64,000 bases of DNA from Strongylocentrotus purpuratus. Taxonomy: Eukaryota > Echinodermata > Echinoidea > Camarodonta > Strongylocentrotidae. Positions within the stretch are counted from its first letter, which is position 1; every line of letters begins with the position of its first letter. The notes under the pieces were generated by a model. It had not been told where the DNA came from, ran no database searches, and saw only the letters and a program-made list of their open reading frames with translations. The stretch is taken from positions 16,484,809-16,548,808 of the forward strand of contig NW_022145612.1 in assembly GCF_000002235.5 (NCBI RefSeq), written 5' to 3'. A program made the position numbers and the translations under genes. Of this stretch, positions 13,801 to 22,880 are shown piece by piece.

Positions 13801-16791
13801 TTGAAAAATTACGATGGGGGGTTGGATGAAATGGACATAATGAAATAGGCAGAAGTGATCTATGATAATTCATGCTTTTTATGTTTCGTGTGCTCGACCT
13901 ATAATCTTCAAATCGCTTGGCAAACTGAGTTCAAAGTTAGGCTTGTTTCACATGTGTATTATAGGCAATGACGAGCTTGCAACCTATTTTGAAAAATTAC
14001 GGTGGGTGAACTTTCAAAAGTCAATGAGACATGAGGGTTCCAATGAAAGAGCTAGTGATAACGTACGTCGGGGTGGATGTGCTTTTCGTTTAAACAAAAA
14101 ATGAATTTTTAACGATTTAAAAAAAAAACGTCCATAGGCTAACATGTTAGGCTGCTGACTCTGACCGTGCTCTGACGATAGGGGGCGTTGTAAAATGAGA
14201 CTAAACGGAGCAATATGTTCATTTATTTTCCATCTGTGGCATCGAATAGCCTGGTCAGCACGAATGTCGTTAACATAATTTACTGCTAAACATTCATAAT
14301 CTTTCAGCGTTCAAAGTTATCTCTTTTATTCAATTAATTTATTTTCCATTTGTGGAATGGGACACTCTGGATATCAGTGTCGTTCATATGGGGTCCCCAA
14401 TTTTAGGGGAATTCAAATACATGTTTATATATAACATATTTAAGAAAATAACCTGTACAACAGCTTTGGCAACTCTCGTGGAAATAAATATAATGCGAAA
14501 GGAAACGTCCTAACCAATGGACTATGTACTTGACGATTAATGCCTTATTGTTTATATTTTTGAAATGCAGAATGAAAATGATAGGGGCATAATAATTGCT
14601 TAAATACCCGATGTAAATCGGTTATTTGTTATTTACGGTAGTTTTGAAAAAATAACGAACAGGAATTAAACTTGATTTGGGCGCAAGTTATATGGCTGGG
14701 ATATGAATCAGCAATATGAATTTACCCTACATAAAGCAGGGGTATGTCTATTGTGAAATTAAATATGTGAATTACATTTATCCCAAATTTTGAACAGATG
14801 CAGGCTTATATGTCACGGTCATGAACGTATCAACCCCCTCACCGACGGAACCTGGTATGCGGTATATAGGTCTACATACATATAACACATATAAACATGT
14901 CAATTCCTCACAGATCTGGACGTACTTTGTTCCCCTACGCCCTGCAAGAACAACGGCGAGTGCCAGATTGACCATAACACCTTTGACTTAACTTGCGTGT
15001 AAGTCTCTTAATTTATGTGTTTCTCTATAACGACATCTTTCCCATATTGATTTTCCTCAATTTTAACCCACACTGCGATAGAAATTACTAACATGTCGTC
15101 GTCACATATTTCAATATCCGATTCTGCCATGATCGTATTAAGGAATAATTACATTTTGTCAAAAATAATGAAAACATTTAATAATATTTTTGGACATCCA
15201 ATTAATATTGAGAGTAAAAGACAAATCAAATAAAGGCATGTTTGAGCTCAGAGATGTTTCGGGGGATTGTAACATTCATTAATGTCATAAATACTTTATC
15301 AAATGGAATATGTATAAACAAAACTAGATTAATCTGAAATCAAGTAAGAATGGTTAATAAATATACTTTTAAAAAAAATGGAGTTCTCAAAGGGAATCGA
15401 CAATGGAATATACATACTTTATACTTAATTTAAATGGCCATTTTGTAAAAACGCATTGATATAGTTGTTTAAATCTGTTATGTCGATTGTGAGTACGATA
15501 AAATTTGCTTGTATTTTGTTAATCATTTAACCATACAAATTACAAGCTGATTGTTTAACAGTATCTAACCATTCTTCCTTTCCTTCTATATTACATTAGA
15601 GTGCTTTTAAATTGCGTTTATGTTACTGTGACACTGTGTAAATATAATTTGAATGCTTTGCTAAACGTGACGAAATGACTAGAAGAAAATAGATAATACT
15701 TTAAAATTTGAAATCATGAGGTATAAAACTTAATCTTGCGAATGGTCTTCCTTTTCAGCTGCGCCAGTGGATACTCCGGGCCTCAATGCTCTAACTCTTC
15801 TAACGTCGTACTCCTTGTTATCCTAGTCCCTATCACGATTCTCATCCTCCTCTTCATCATCTTCTTCGTCGTCCTCGTCGTATACTATCGTGTTCGTCTC
15901 CACAAACTGGAAGGGTATAAAAAGAGACCATTTCATTACGACAGGAATGCTCGTCGATATGAAGATGGCATGCAGCAGTTGTACTTCACAGAAGATAGGA
16001 GACACCAACATCAGGACCTAGAGACCTTCAAGAACAGCGCTATGGGCCTTCGATTCAGTAAAGAAATCAATGTAAGTAGTCATTCCTAAACTAGCAAATC
16101 AACGGTTCAGTTATCATATATCATACTAACCTCTGTAGTGCTAGTTTTGTATTTTCTGCACATTATCAATATTCGTGTTAATTAGCTTTGGGAGATGCAA
16201 GTGTCTTGTTCTATTTTGAGAAGATGGATAATGCAATATCACATGTGGGCAAAACACGTTGTCAAAGGATTTAGGAACCGAGCAAGGATCGAACCCAGGA
16301 CGACTCAAATGACAATCCAGAGGCTTCGTCAAAATACCTCAGTGAATTCACTTCTATCGATTTTCCAAAACTAGAACAGCATTTGAAGTTATCTTGCAAT
16401 TTTAGACTTCTACTACTGATTTGTACACTTCAATTTACAGGCTCGTATGCAAGTGAGATCTCAACAGATGGAATTACATGGGCATCACCCATCAGCATCT
16501 CGCCATGATCCTTCAGATAGGCATCGAAGTCGAACGGACCCGATACAGAGTGGACGAAGCCTTCACGACCGACCAGTGACAGGCGACCAAGGATTCCAGG
16601 GACATCGCTCAAACGGTATGCGCAGTCGGGGCAATCCTTCCCTGAGTCACGAGACGGTCAGCAGCAGCAGCAGCGTAGTCTACAACAAGGCGGCCAGAAG
16701 GAGCGTGATGGTCTCTTTAGGCAGATCGAGAAACGGGAGTATGCCGTCTGATGTGTACGTAGCTAACGGTTTTAACGACACACGTCTTTAA
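6873..16791 (+). CDS. Gene A: modular EGF/mucin-like single-pass membrane protein, 3' part
   Basis: Exon chain: 6,873-6,986 (EGF), 10,547-10,636, 11,256-11,345 and 12,302-12,391 (Pro/Ser/Thr-rich), 14,798-14,854 (short chimeric exon), 14,914-14,998 plus 15,759 onward (membrane-proximal EGF), 15,759-16,071 (TM) and 16,441-16,791 (tail, stop TAA). Every junction has AG/GT borders, and phases run 1-1 through the ectodomain, then 2 and 0, so the whole chain is open. The start lies left of the window or was lost with the repeats at 6,140-6,660. Predicted role: cell-surface glycoprotein with a rod-like O-glycosylated stalk between EGF modules. I do not recognise a named orthologue. Compared with gene B it lacks both sushi exons, the sequon/multibasic exon and the SEA-like exon, and has two fewer mucin-like exons. 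Confidence 0.8.
7000..9175. other. Intron of gene A, no exon seen
   Basis: Aligns with unit B at about 41,395-42,410 and 43,890-44,620. Unit B carries two extra EGF exons in the middle (42,529 and 42,930) that are absent here. Open frames in this interval are conserved only because the intron is duplicated. They show no domain and lack splice context. Confidence 0.6.
9180..9991. mobile_element. ~0.8-kb element with terminal and nested inverted repeats
   Basis: Left end TAGGGACTTTTAGATTG and right end CAAATCTAAAAGTCCCTA are inverse copies. Inside, AATAGGCCATTTTCGTAATG (about 9,383) is inverted at about 9,690. A further ~100-base palindrome with GTGTAGAACAGGTG arms sits at 9,698-9,803. A TA at each edge would suit a Tc1/mariner-like target duplication. 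It lies in a segment missing from unit B, so no clean empty site is available. Confidence 0.7.
9698..9803. repeat. Hairpin inside the 9,180-9,991 element
   Basis: GAACATCCCTTCACTGCTAT...GTGTAGAACAGGTG is followed by its near-complement, with CACCTGTTCTACACATTTTT and ending GGGATGTTC. Stem arms are about 45-50 bases with a short loop GAATATGCATGTGA. Confidence 0.75.
10547..10636 (+). CDS. Gene A mucin-like exon 1
   Basis: A 90-nt exon, phase 1-1, acceptor TTCTCACACAG and donor GTAAAAG. It encodes 30 residues, almost all Thr, Ser, Pro, Ala or Val ([16 protein letters not shown], then [14 protein letters not shown]). Such exons usually form an extended O-glycosylated stalk. The sequence is nearly the same in seven other exons in the window. 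Confidence 0.85.
10686..10868. repeat. GAT/AAT and ACT trinucleotide microsatellite
   Basis: Runs of GATGAT, AATAAT and ACTACT immediately 3' of the mucin-like exon. Equivalent tracts follow the other mucin-like exons (about 11,400-11,620, 44,890-45,065, 46,050-46,240, 48,000-48,290), so they were copied with the exon. Confidence 0.9.
10917..11088 (-). mobile_element. tRNA-derived SINE
   Basis: Read on the minus strand it begins GGTGCAAAGGCTCAGTAGTA, with an A-box-like GGCTCAGTAGTAGAG and a B-box-like GGGTTCGAAACC at tRNA spacing, followed by an unrelated body. This is the head of a tRNA-derived SINE, not a functional tRNA gene. Close relatives are at 11,770, 45,116, 46,332 and 48,335. Confidence 0.8.
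11256..11345 (+). CDS. Gene A mucin-like exon 2
   Basis: A 90-nt phase 1-1 exon, acceptor CTCACACAG and donor GTAAAAG. It encodes [16 protein letters not shown] followed by [14 protein letters not shown]. Relative to exon 1 it has Pro-to-Leu and Ser-to-Ile changes but stays open and stalk-like. Confidence 0.83.
11770..11961 (-). mobile_element. tRNA-derived SINE
   Basis: Minus-strand head GGAACGATGGCTCAATGGTA with A-box-like GGCTCAATGGTAGAG and B-box-like CAGGTTCGAATC. It lies between mucin-like exons 2 and 3 and belongs to the same family as the 46,332 and 48,335 copies. Confidence 0.8.
12029..12215 (-). mobile_element. Non-LTR retrotransposon 3'-end-like repeat with TTGAAC tail
   Basis: The plus strand shows TTCAAGTTCAAGTTAAAGTTCGAGCTTTATTTCCATTTTAC-type sequence. 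On the minus strand this is a short 3' fragment ending in (TTGAAC)n, as is typical of some CR1/L2-like LINE tails. Copies at 45,650-45,815, 46,590-46,780 and 48,697-48,870 each precede a mucin-like exon. The family assignment is inference. Confidence 0.5.
12302..12391 (+). CDS. Gene A mucin-like exon 3
   Basis: A 90-nt phase 1-1 exon. The acceptor is TCTCACACAG and the first base is C, so the junction codon is GCG (Ala) instead of GTG (Val). It encodes [16 protein letters not shown], then [14 protein letters not shown]. Donor GTAAAAG. Confidence 0.83.
12455..12500 (+). pseudogene. Fragment of a fourth mucin-like exon
   Basis: TTTTCACCATCATCAACCCC and CTCACCTACAGAATC match the 3' half of the mucin-like exons, but there is no acceptor, no 5' half and no donor, because the match breaks off after GAATC. 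A remnant of a lost repeat copy. Confidence 0.7.
12817..14217. mobile_element. 1.4-kb insertion with CATATTGCTCCG termini, absent from unit B
   Basis: The ends CATATTGCTCCG and CGGAGCAATATG are inverse, and the next bases (TTGTCTCATTTT and AAAATGAGACT) are too. Unit B reads straight through at 50,760/50,761 (CTCTTAATTGCAATTCATTT), giving a paralogous empty site. The interior has a small hairpin near 13,392-13,418 (TTTTCCTGC...GCAGGAAAA) and no transposase-like frame. Non-autonomous DNA element; superfamily not determined. Confidence 0.75.
14218..14797. other. Intron carrying the scar of a lost sushi exon
   Basis: Aligns with 50,761-51,642 of unit B. At 14,308-14,310 the sequence goes from CTTTCAGCG directly to TTCAAAGTTATC. 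In unit B those two points are separated by the sushi exon (50,851-51,015) and ~13 bases of its donor intron. No other exon is seen here. Confidence 0.8.
14798..14854 (+). CDS. Gene A short chimeric linker exon
   Basis: A 57-nt frame, phase 1-1, acceptor TTTTGAACAG and donor GTATGC. It encodes [19 protein letters not shown]. The 5' side and acceptor match unit B's sequon exon (51,643). The 3' side (CAACCCCCTCACCGACGGAACCTG) matches the end of a mucin-like exon. The sequence after the donor rejoins unit B near 52,940. It therefore appears to be an in-frame fusion made by a deletion that removed the sequon/multibasic and SEA-like exons. One N-glycosylation sequon (NVS) is present. Use as an exon is inferred from frame and splice sites only. 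Confidence 0.6.
14914..14998 (+). CDS. Gene A membrane-proximal EGF, first half
   Basis: An 85-nt exon, phase 1-2, acceptor TTCCTCACAG and donor GTAAGT. It encodes [16 protein letters not shown], then [12 protein letters not shown]. The last two cysteines of the EGF fold come from the next exon ([10 protein letters not shown]), so the domain is split within Val codon GT|C. Confidence 0.9.
15759..16071 (+). CDS. Gene A transmembrane exon
   Basis: A 313-nt exon, phase 2-0, acceptor CTTTTCAG and donor GTAAGT. It encodes the end of the EGF domain ([15 protein letters not shown]), then about 26 strongly hydrophobic residues rich in Val, Ile, Leu and Phe, then a YYRVRLHK stop-transfer and a tail with [12 protein letters not shown] and [10 protein letters not shown]. 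The orientation is type I. The exon is ~95% identical to 54,530-54,842. The tail has tyrosines but no ITAM or TIR-like signature that I can see. Confidence 0.92.
16262..16332 (-). mobile_element. tRNA-like SINE remnant in the tail intron
   Basis: On the minus strand GACGAAGCCTCTGGATTGTC...CCTGGGTTCGATCC gives a B-box-like element and part of a tRNA-like head. The same remnant is at about 55,046-55,105, so it predates the duplication. Confidence 0.55.
16441..16791 (+). CDS. Gene A cytoplasmic tail exon (terminal)
   Basis: A terminal exon, acceptor CAATTTACAG, phase 0 start, 116 residues then TAA. The peptide is rich in Arg, His, Ser and Gly ([15 protein letters not shown] near the start, ANGFNDTRL at the end) and looks disordered. 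Relative to gene B it has five rather than two serines after HETV and a shorter [11 protein letters not shown] stretch. The reading frame is intact in both copies, which argues for function. Confidence 0.9.
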   Translation, partial: ARMQVRSQQMELHGHHPSASRHDPSDRHRSRTDPIQSGRSLHDRPVTGDQGFQGHRSNGMRSRGNPSLSHETVSSSSSVVYNKAARRSVMVSLGRSRNGSMPSDVYVANGFNDTRL

Positions 16792-18081
16792 AACTGGGTT
16801 CTGTACAAGCCCATCAAATCAATATCCCTACCAAAATTGTATCACAGGAGAGACCTTTCGGACTGATTGCAAAATTCCTGAATCCGGCTGTAACTTTCTG
16901 GGATAGTTGTATGATTTTGATTCATGTACTTTAGGGATGCGCTGAACAATACTGGAAACCTTTCATTTTTAATTGAGGTTTTGTACAAGAAACTATATTT
17001 ATACCCGCCTTTTTAAATTAAACCTAGACATTCGCAATTGTTTCTTTTTTAAAGATTATGTTCATCATATATACATATCTATTTTCAAAACTAGTTTTTA
17101 TTTCGTTATGCAGATATTATAATCAATATAGTACTGGGTGTTTACTAAGTTGTTCAAATGTATTCTGTTTGTACACAGAATATTTTTTAAAGATGTATTT
17201 GTATTTTCTTTTGTTTACATTAAGCAATCTTAGTATAATGGATGTTTATGCTCTTCCTACTCTGCTACTGTACTGTTACTTGATACCAAAGTGGATATCT
17301 CTTGATTTAGTTTGTTTTATTTCAGTTTTGTGTAAATCCATATTTATGGTGAATGTGTATTTATTTTAGCATAAAAATGAATAACAAAACGAACACTACA
17401 ATAGTATGCTCTGGAACACGTCAAGACTTACATCAAAATCAAATTAAAGCGTTGATAACATTACAATAAAAAGAACTGACATATAAATCATATCGTCAAG
17501 AAGTGGAGAGACAGATGGGGGCAATGGCTAACCGGTTGATTCACGTTTCCTTCAAAATCAAGACAAGTGAATAAAAACCGACCTTTTCCACGTAATCCAT
17601 CAACTAAATTTGACTTGAAGGATTTTGCGAGGAGGCAGAAGAAATGCTTACAGGTTCGAGCAAGTGCCTCATCAAGGTAATTCCATTATAGGCGTCACAT
17701 CAGAACAGGTGAAGAAAATTCCCTTTTAGGCTAAGGAGTGCCATTTGTCTGCCGCCCCGGAATTCGGTAACTTTTCAATCTGAAATGTTATTTAATCTAT
17801 ACAAAGAAAGACTTACAATCGATACTTGATATACGTTTTGTATCAGGTTCTGGTTTACAACGTAATTCATTGTTCCTTCATATTAGTGTTAGGATAAGTA
17901 AATTGTATGTTTTAGGATTAGAAGAACAAAAATGCATAGTAGACGTTGTAATTTTAAGCTATATTCAGGTATTTTGTATTTCTTCTACATATACATGTTT
18001 TTACACAGGCACTTTTTCATCCATGAATAAATTAAATAGAAATATAATAAACTGTATAAGCAACGAAGCTTTGGTAAGTGG
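16792..18081 (+). other. 3' untranslated/flanking region of gene A
   Basis: Follows the stop codon and contains several AATAAA/ATTAAA hexamers (near 17,016, 17,463 and 17,569) without a clearly decisive poly(A) site. Short open frames here are shared with unit B only in part and are broken by two insertions there. No additional gene is supported. Confidence 0.55.
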
Positions 18082-18372
18082 TACATTTGGTTGATATGTC
18101 AATGGACAAATACATTATAGTGAGGCAATGGTGCATAGTTACATTTGGTTGATATGTCAATAGAAAAATACATTATAGTGAGGCAATGGTGCATAGTTAC
18201 ATTTGGTTGATATGTCAATAGAAAAATACATTATAGTGAGGCAATGGTGCATAGTTACATTTGGTTGATATGTCAATAGAAAAATACATTATAGTGAGGC
18301 AATGGTGCATAGTTACATTTGGTTGATATGTCAATAGAAAAATACATCTTAGTGAGGCAATGGTGCATAGTT
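18082..18372. repeat. 58-bp tandem repeat, five copies (unit A only)
   Basis: The unit starts TACATTTGGTTGATATGTCA and ends GGTGCATAGT. The first copy reads AATGGACAAATAC and the later ones AATAGAAAAATAC, so the array grew from a mutated second unit. Unit B has a single copy (about 58,346-58,404). Confidence 0.95.
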
Positions 18373-18841
18373 ACATAAGCTAATGTAAGCTAACAGAAAG
18401 TCTGGTAGTCAAATGGTATCCTATGAGAATTACGTATTGTTTTTATCACGGCCTTTTTCTTGTCTAGGCAAAACAAGAAGACCATGTGATATCGGACTAC
18501 GAAGTTTTCGATGTACCAAGCTGGATTAATTATATAAACATAATAAATATTTTCGTGTGCATCAATAAAGAATCGAGAAAATTGATTATAGTTTTATGTC
18601 TACCTTTCAGTTTCAAGTGAAATCCATCGTGCTCTTTTATTTTTATGAACACAACATGGTGCACTATGGCCTACCAAGAGTAGACAATATGAATGTTGAA
18701 ATTATATTCCATACGTTCTAACAGCGTTAATTACTAAAATACAATTTGTATTCGTAACTTGGGACTATATAATGATCATTGTTCATGAAATATCCGTTAA
18801 TATCTTTAAATATGTTCGAAATGGACAGCAAATGTCCTTTC

Positions 18842-20382
18842 TTAATCTCCAAACGGTAAAATATCGTCATACAGTTTCTCACTCTCTTCGTCTACCTTTG
18901 TAGTTAGTAGAGGGAGTAAGTTATTTGCTCTTCGAAGCATAGCAGGAGTTCTTGATCTAGTTCTTTCCTTTGGTTTTTGTTTGGGAGATATAATACACCC
19001 GTTGACATATCTCGGATTGGACGAAACAGCTTGAAGTAGCTGAGTTTTCATGCTATGATCGGCTGTTGGATCGGGTGACAGCGGTGGGAAGTCCGATTAG
19101 CTTAAACTAGGAGGTATCATAGGACTTGGTGTTTGTCGTAGTTCAATAGAAGGTTTAGATTTTCGTTTCGTCGCTGGACGTCGCGGCTGTCGCCACCTGA
19201 CTTATAATTTTTTTAGGACGAGATGACACGAATTTGTTCTCTGTGGCATATTATGTCACTCATACCCCGGGGACGTAATGAGGTAGTATTACCAATAGGT
19301 TTCACAACCGGTGACGCCCTTGGTCTCACCGAAGGAGGAACTTCCATTGACGGTTTTCTTGCTAAGGCAATAGTAGCCGGTGCGGTAGAACACCCACTAC
19401 CAGGACCAGGAGTCCTTTCTGGGAATGAGGATTCCGTCCAAGATGATTGTGTTCCTGCAATCAAAGCTGTTTAAGTACCATCAAAAGGTAGATTTGCACG
19501 ATGGGATGGAAGAGGGAATGGATCAGTGGGGGTTCTTCCATGATTACCTGCTTCTGCTAAGATATCACTCTCACGACTGCGATGGTTCTCGCGTTCATAT
19601 TCCCCATCGTGCTGACTATTCATCGGTTTTTCGTTTTCTAGAACCACAGCATAAATCGAGTTGTCGTGTTCATGCGCACCAGGTCTCGATCTCTTCGTCT
19701 GAAAAAACGATCCAAACCCATTTGTATCTTGGCATTATCAGCATACGGATAATCATATTACTCGTCATCATAAGGTTCTTCATCATCCAGGTCACGGTGG
19801 TACATGGCACTACTGGTGGCACTATCCATCTCTATCTCGCAACCCTGGACGACTCTTGACATCGAACTCAACGTATCATTTTCGATGTAGCCACTGGCCA
19901 TATCCTGGTTCCTGCGACTCTTTGCGGCAAGCGAGGATCGTACTTCATAGATGGTCTCTTCGGGCATTCGATGCATTGTTACAGGAGCAACATATACTGA
20001 TGAAACATTGGTGCTTGATTTTGTGACTCCGGGTAGAGGGTCAAAGAGTAAGCTGCCTGGTAGTTCCCCAGTTTGCCGTAGACCAGTGTAGTTGCAGAGA
20101 CTGGGAAGTCGGTATAAAGGTAAGGCGTGAGGTAATTGCGGATTGTGAAAATGGGTCCAATAAGTTGGCGCCACATGATTTGAATGGCCCCCTCTTCCTG
20201 CAAGTCAAATACAAATATAAAGCTTGTATTAATTTGCAAAATTAAATAATTTTGTATCATTCATGAAGAATTTGTCGTATCTTTTTCCTGGAGAAAATAT
20301 AATATACTCATTAATATTATAAGAACTTATAATGCAATGCACAATGTATCTTGATAAAGTTTTTCTAATATTTACCATTTTC
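18842..20382 (-). pseudogene. Damaged minus-strand neighbour gene, unit A copy
   Basis: Convergent to gene A. Pieces of an acidic/Ser-rich, probably cytoplasmic, protein are readable: APTYWTHFHNPQLPHA at the start of the main exon (5' border 20,197, intact acceptor TTGCAG), SGYIENDTLSSMS and DLDDEEPYDDE in the middle, and a C-terminus ending YDDILPFGD with TAA at 18,842. Lesions relative to unit B: TAA for GAA at 19,758 and at 19,097, TAA for TAC at 19,471, and 11-nt and 44-nt deletions near 19,252 and 19,195. Most of the upstream 50-nt exon is missing, with only ~13 nt left at 20,275-20,287. No enzyme or named family is recognised. Confidence 0.75.
20376..20382 (-). other. Possible 7-nt microexon (unit A)
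   Basis: On the minus strand TATTAACAG|GAAAATG|GTAAATATT gives a seven-base exon candidate with consensus borders. In unit B (60,742-60,748) it is unchanged. If the preceding exon ends in phase 1, the seven bases carry frame into the KKIRAA exon (phase 2), giving a basic GKWKKIR juxtamembrane-like stretch. The upstream exon was not found, so this is a candidate only. Confidence 0.35.
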
Positions 20383-20835
20383 CTGTTAATATAAACGTGA
20401 TGGATTTTGTACAATTTTCTGGATGTATGTTAAAATGTTTGGAAAACGTGTTTTTAAAACAATGCTCATTGCGTTGACTGTTTTGAAAACATTATTAAAT
20501 ATTGTTCTTGTTTATACACATAATTCATGGACAACAAATTATCCCTTATTTTTTCGAATGTAATGTTTTTATCAAAACGCAAAACTTTACCCCCATGTTG
20601 CCTGTTCCTTTGTTAAGCCTTTCTCTTTTTTACCTGGGATTTGAGCCCCGAATCTAATTATTGTCGACGTACTGTGTTTTGCCTGTCACCTTTTTGTAAC
20701 TAGGTGAAATCTTTTGTTTTTTAAAACCTGCATTTGTTTTTAATAAACTTTTGTTTTGTTGCTATTTTTCATAAAATCGTGTGTGCTTGCTTGTTTGGTA
20801 TATCAAGACACGTCTGTATCTTGCCAAGTCGTGAG

Positions 20836-20902
20836 AGAGACCAGCATAGAAGGAGAGAGAGAGAAAGAAAGAGAGAGAGAGACCGACAGAGAGAGGGAGG
20901 AA

Positions 20903-20967
<65 letters not shown>

Positions 20968-21084
20968 TACAGAGACAGAGAGAGAGAGAGACAGGCAGAG
21001 GCAGAGGGAGATAGGACGATAGAGACACATAAACAACTAGAAAGATAAATAAAGAGAAGGAGACAGATATTGCGTATGAACAGA

Positions 21085-21119
<35 letters not shown>

Positions 21120-21120
21120 G
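20836..21120. repeat. (GA)n purine microsatellite
   Basis: Long GAGAGA tracts with occasional CAGA and AAAG interruptions. Arg/Glu-rich and Leu/Ser-rich open frames on the two strands are translation artefacts. The counterpart in unit B is at 61,126-61,395. Confidence 0.95.
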
Positions 21121-21299
21121 AAGCCTTTGGAAATCGTACGTCAAATTGAAATATTACAATATCTGGATAATTAGTTGATGAGCAAGGAGGGTCTTCTAAA
21201 AATGATGACAGTAATGGTCCGTATTTCACTAATAGACTGTTTTATTGAAATATTCAAAGTTATGGATGTTTCTTTCCTGGGGACTTTGGTGACGAGTAT

Positions 21300-21652
21300 T
21301 CCTTTAGCCTGTTACTAGTGAGATTTTAGATTTGGGTGGACTGCTACGTGTGGCGTCTCTGCGTTGTGCAGGTGGACCTCTACCCGGGGTTTCCCACTTC
21401 TCTTATACGAATAGTGCAGTGGGTTGTTAACGCGCAAGGGTGATGACTCTCCTCTACACGGGGTCCCCATTTAACGTCATGTCCCAGGGACGGAGTGTTT
21501 TCCACTTAACATAGCCTGCGTCTATGAAACAAGGGGAGGGGCACGTTAACACACAACGCAGGCTTTAGTCATCCGCATGGGTTGTATTCAAACCCGAGAT
21601 CTTTGGTTCGACAGGTAGACGCTTTACCGACTGAGCCAACTCGACTCCTCCT
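21300..21652 (-). mobile_element. tRNA-derived SINE, second family
   Basis: The minus-strand head GGAGTCGAGTTGGCTCAGTC contains an A-box-like TGGCTCAGTCGGTAAAG, and a B-box-like CGGGTTTGAATAC follows at tRNA distance. The body extends to about 21,300 and includes a near-inverted pair (GCCTGCGT...ACGCAGGC, 21,505-21,565). It is conserved in unit B (about 61,590-61,955). Confidence 0.75.
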
Positions 21653-21659
21653 TAATTAA

Positions 21660-22640
21660 AGTGAAGCGCATTTAAGGCGACAAAATTGTTGGTGCATGGT
21701 TAGCTCCTTAATACAATTGATCCCTAAATATATTTGCCATTAAAATTAGGTCAGGAAAGTACAATGAATTTCAGAATAGTATTATTTTCACCAAGCAGAG
21801 CGTGGGTCCAGTCTTAGGGGGGGGGGGGGGGCATCCGTAAGGCTAGGGAGGGGGGGGGGGCACCAGTCTCATTCCATGTATTCGCTGACTGAAATGCAAA
21901 TAAGGAAGGTCAGCGGTCATGGGCGTGTGTGTGTGTCCTTTCATATCTTTCCAATCTTTATCCTTCTATTTCTTTAAACCCTTTTTCTCCTTTTTCTTTC
22001 TAGTTTGTTTTAAAGCAATTCGATACCGATAAGTTGCACATCCCGTGCTCCCATTTAGTTACGTCACTGGCTCTGTTTTTTCCATAAATGATGCAGCCAT
22101 GCTGATAACTCAAACATTATAGTACACATAGAATTGTGATTTACTGGTCCAAAGACTCTGAACGCATGGTCACATATTTGAGGCGTTTTTCCTAATATTT
22201 CATCAGAAAATGAACAATAATTCATGCATGATTGCGCTTTTGACAATGAAAACGCCCCTGAACTTTGTACACAGGCGTTTCATTTAGTGTCAACGAACCA
22301 ATGCATCAGGACTGTCGATTTTGTGTACATGATAAAAGACCCGTTCATGGGCTCCATATTGTCACATTCGCGAACTTTATGCTGCCGTGATCATGGGGGT
22401 ATAATATATTTTGCGGGACATATATTTTCACGATGCATGTACATACTTCTGGGAATTATTTGTCCACGTGTTAGCATGAACATGATCAAATCGTGTAGTG
22501 TCTCCTGTTTGACTCCTGTAGTTCTGTGTTTGTCGACATTTTCCAGAGTCTTTGAACACTTTCCCTCACATGCATTGACTATGTATGGTGGAAGAAATAA
22601 TTGGTGACAACAATCTTCTGCGAGGATTGAGGAAAGAAGG
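21660..22640. other. Intergenic sequence upstream of gene B exon 1
   Basis: Poly-G runs near 21,818 and 21,850 and AT-rich sequence, with no supported exon. The last few hundred bases are well conserved with 62,380-62,980, as expected for a promoter region. Confidence 0.5.
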
Positions 22641-22762
22641 GTATATATCTACACTGGACATTAACAGCACAAACAATGAGCCAATCCTAGTTTTCTCACG
22701 CACTGGATAAAGAAGACTACATTTATTATCATTCTCACACTGTTGCTCTACCAATCCGGATC
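22641..22762 (+). promoter_or_regulatory. Candidate TATA box and 5' UTR of gene B
   Basis: GTATATATCT at 22,641-22,650 lies ~115 bases before the ATG, leaving room for a start near 22,670-22,680 and an ~90-nt leader. In the third unit the same place reads GTGTTTATCT (62,984), so the TATA motif is lost there. Position and sequence only; no initiation evidence. Confidence 0.45.
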
Positions 22763-22880
22763 ATGGATATCAGCTGTTCTTCTAAAAGCATCGTTAGTAT
22801 AATATTCGTATCATTTTCCTTCTGGTCTGTAGCATTTCTTGTACCAGTATGTCAAATTCCCCTAAACTCATTGTCTACCT
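22763..22880 (+). CDS. Gene B exon 1: start codon and signal peptide
   Basis: ATG then 39 codons and one base before donor GTAAGT (phase 1). MDISCSSKS is followed by a hydrophobic core [18 protein letters not shown] and a polar QIPLNSLST end, a good secretory signal. The phase fits any of the phase-1 ectodomain exons downstream. Assigning it to gene B rests on strand, phase and its repeated position downstream of each receptor unit. Confidence 0.72.

Noticed and set aside
20734..21229. Arg/Glu-rich (plus) and Ser/Leu-rich (minus) open frames
   Set aside because: Pure translation of a (GA)n microsatellite. Both strands and several frames are open at once. The same applies at 61,016-61,313.
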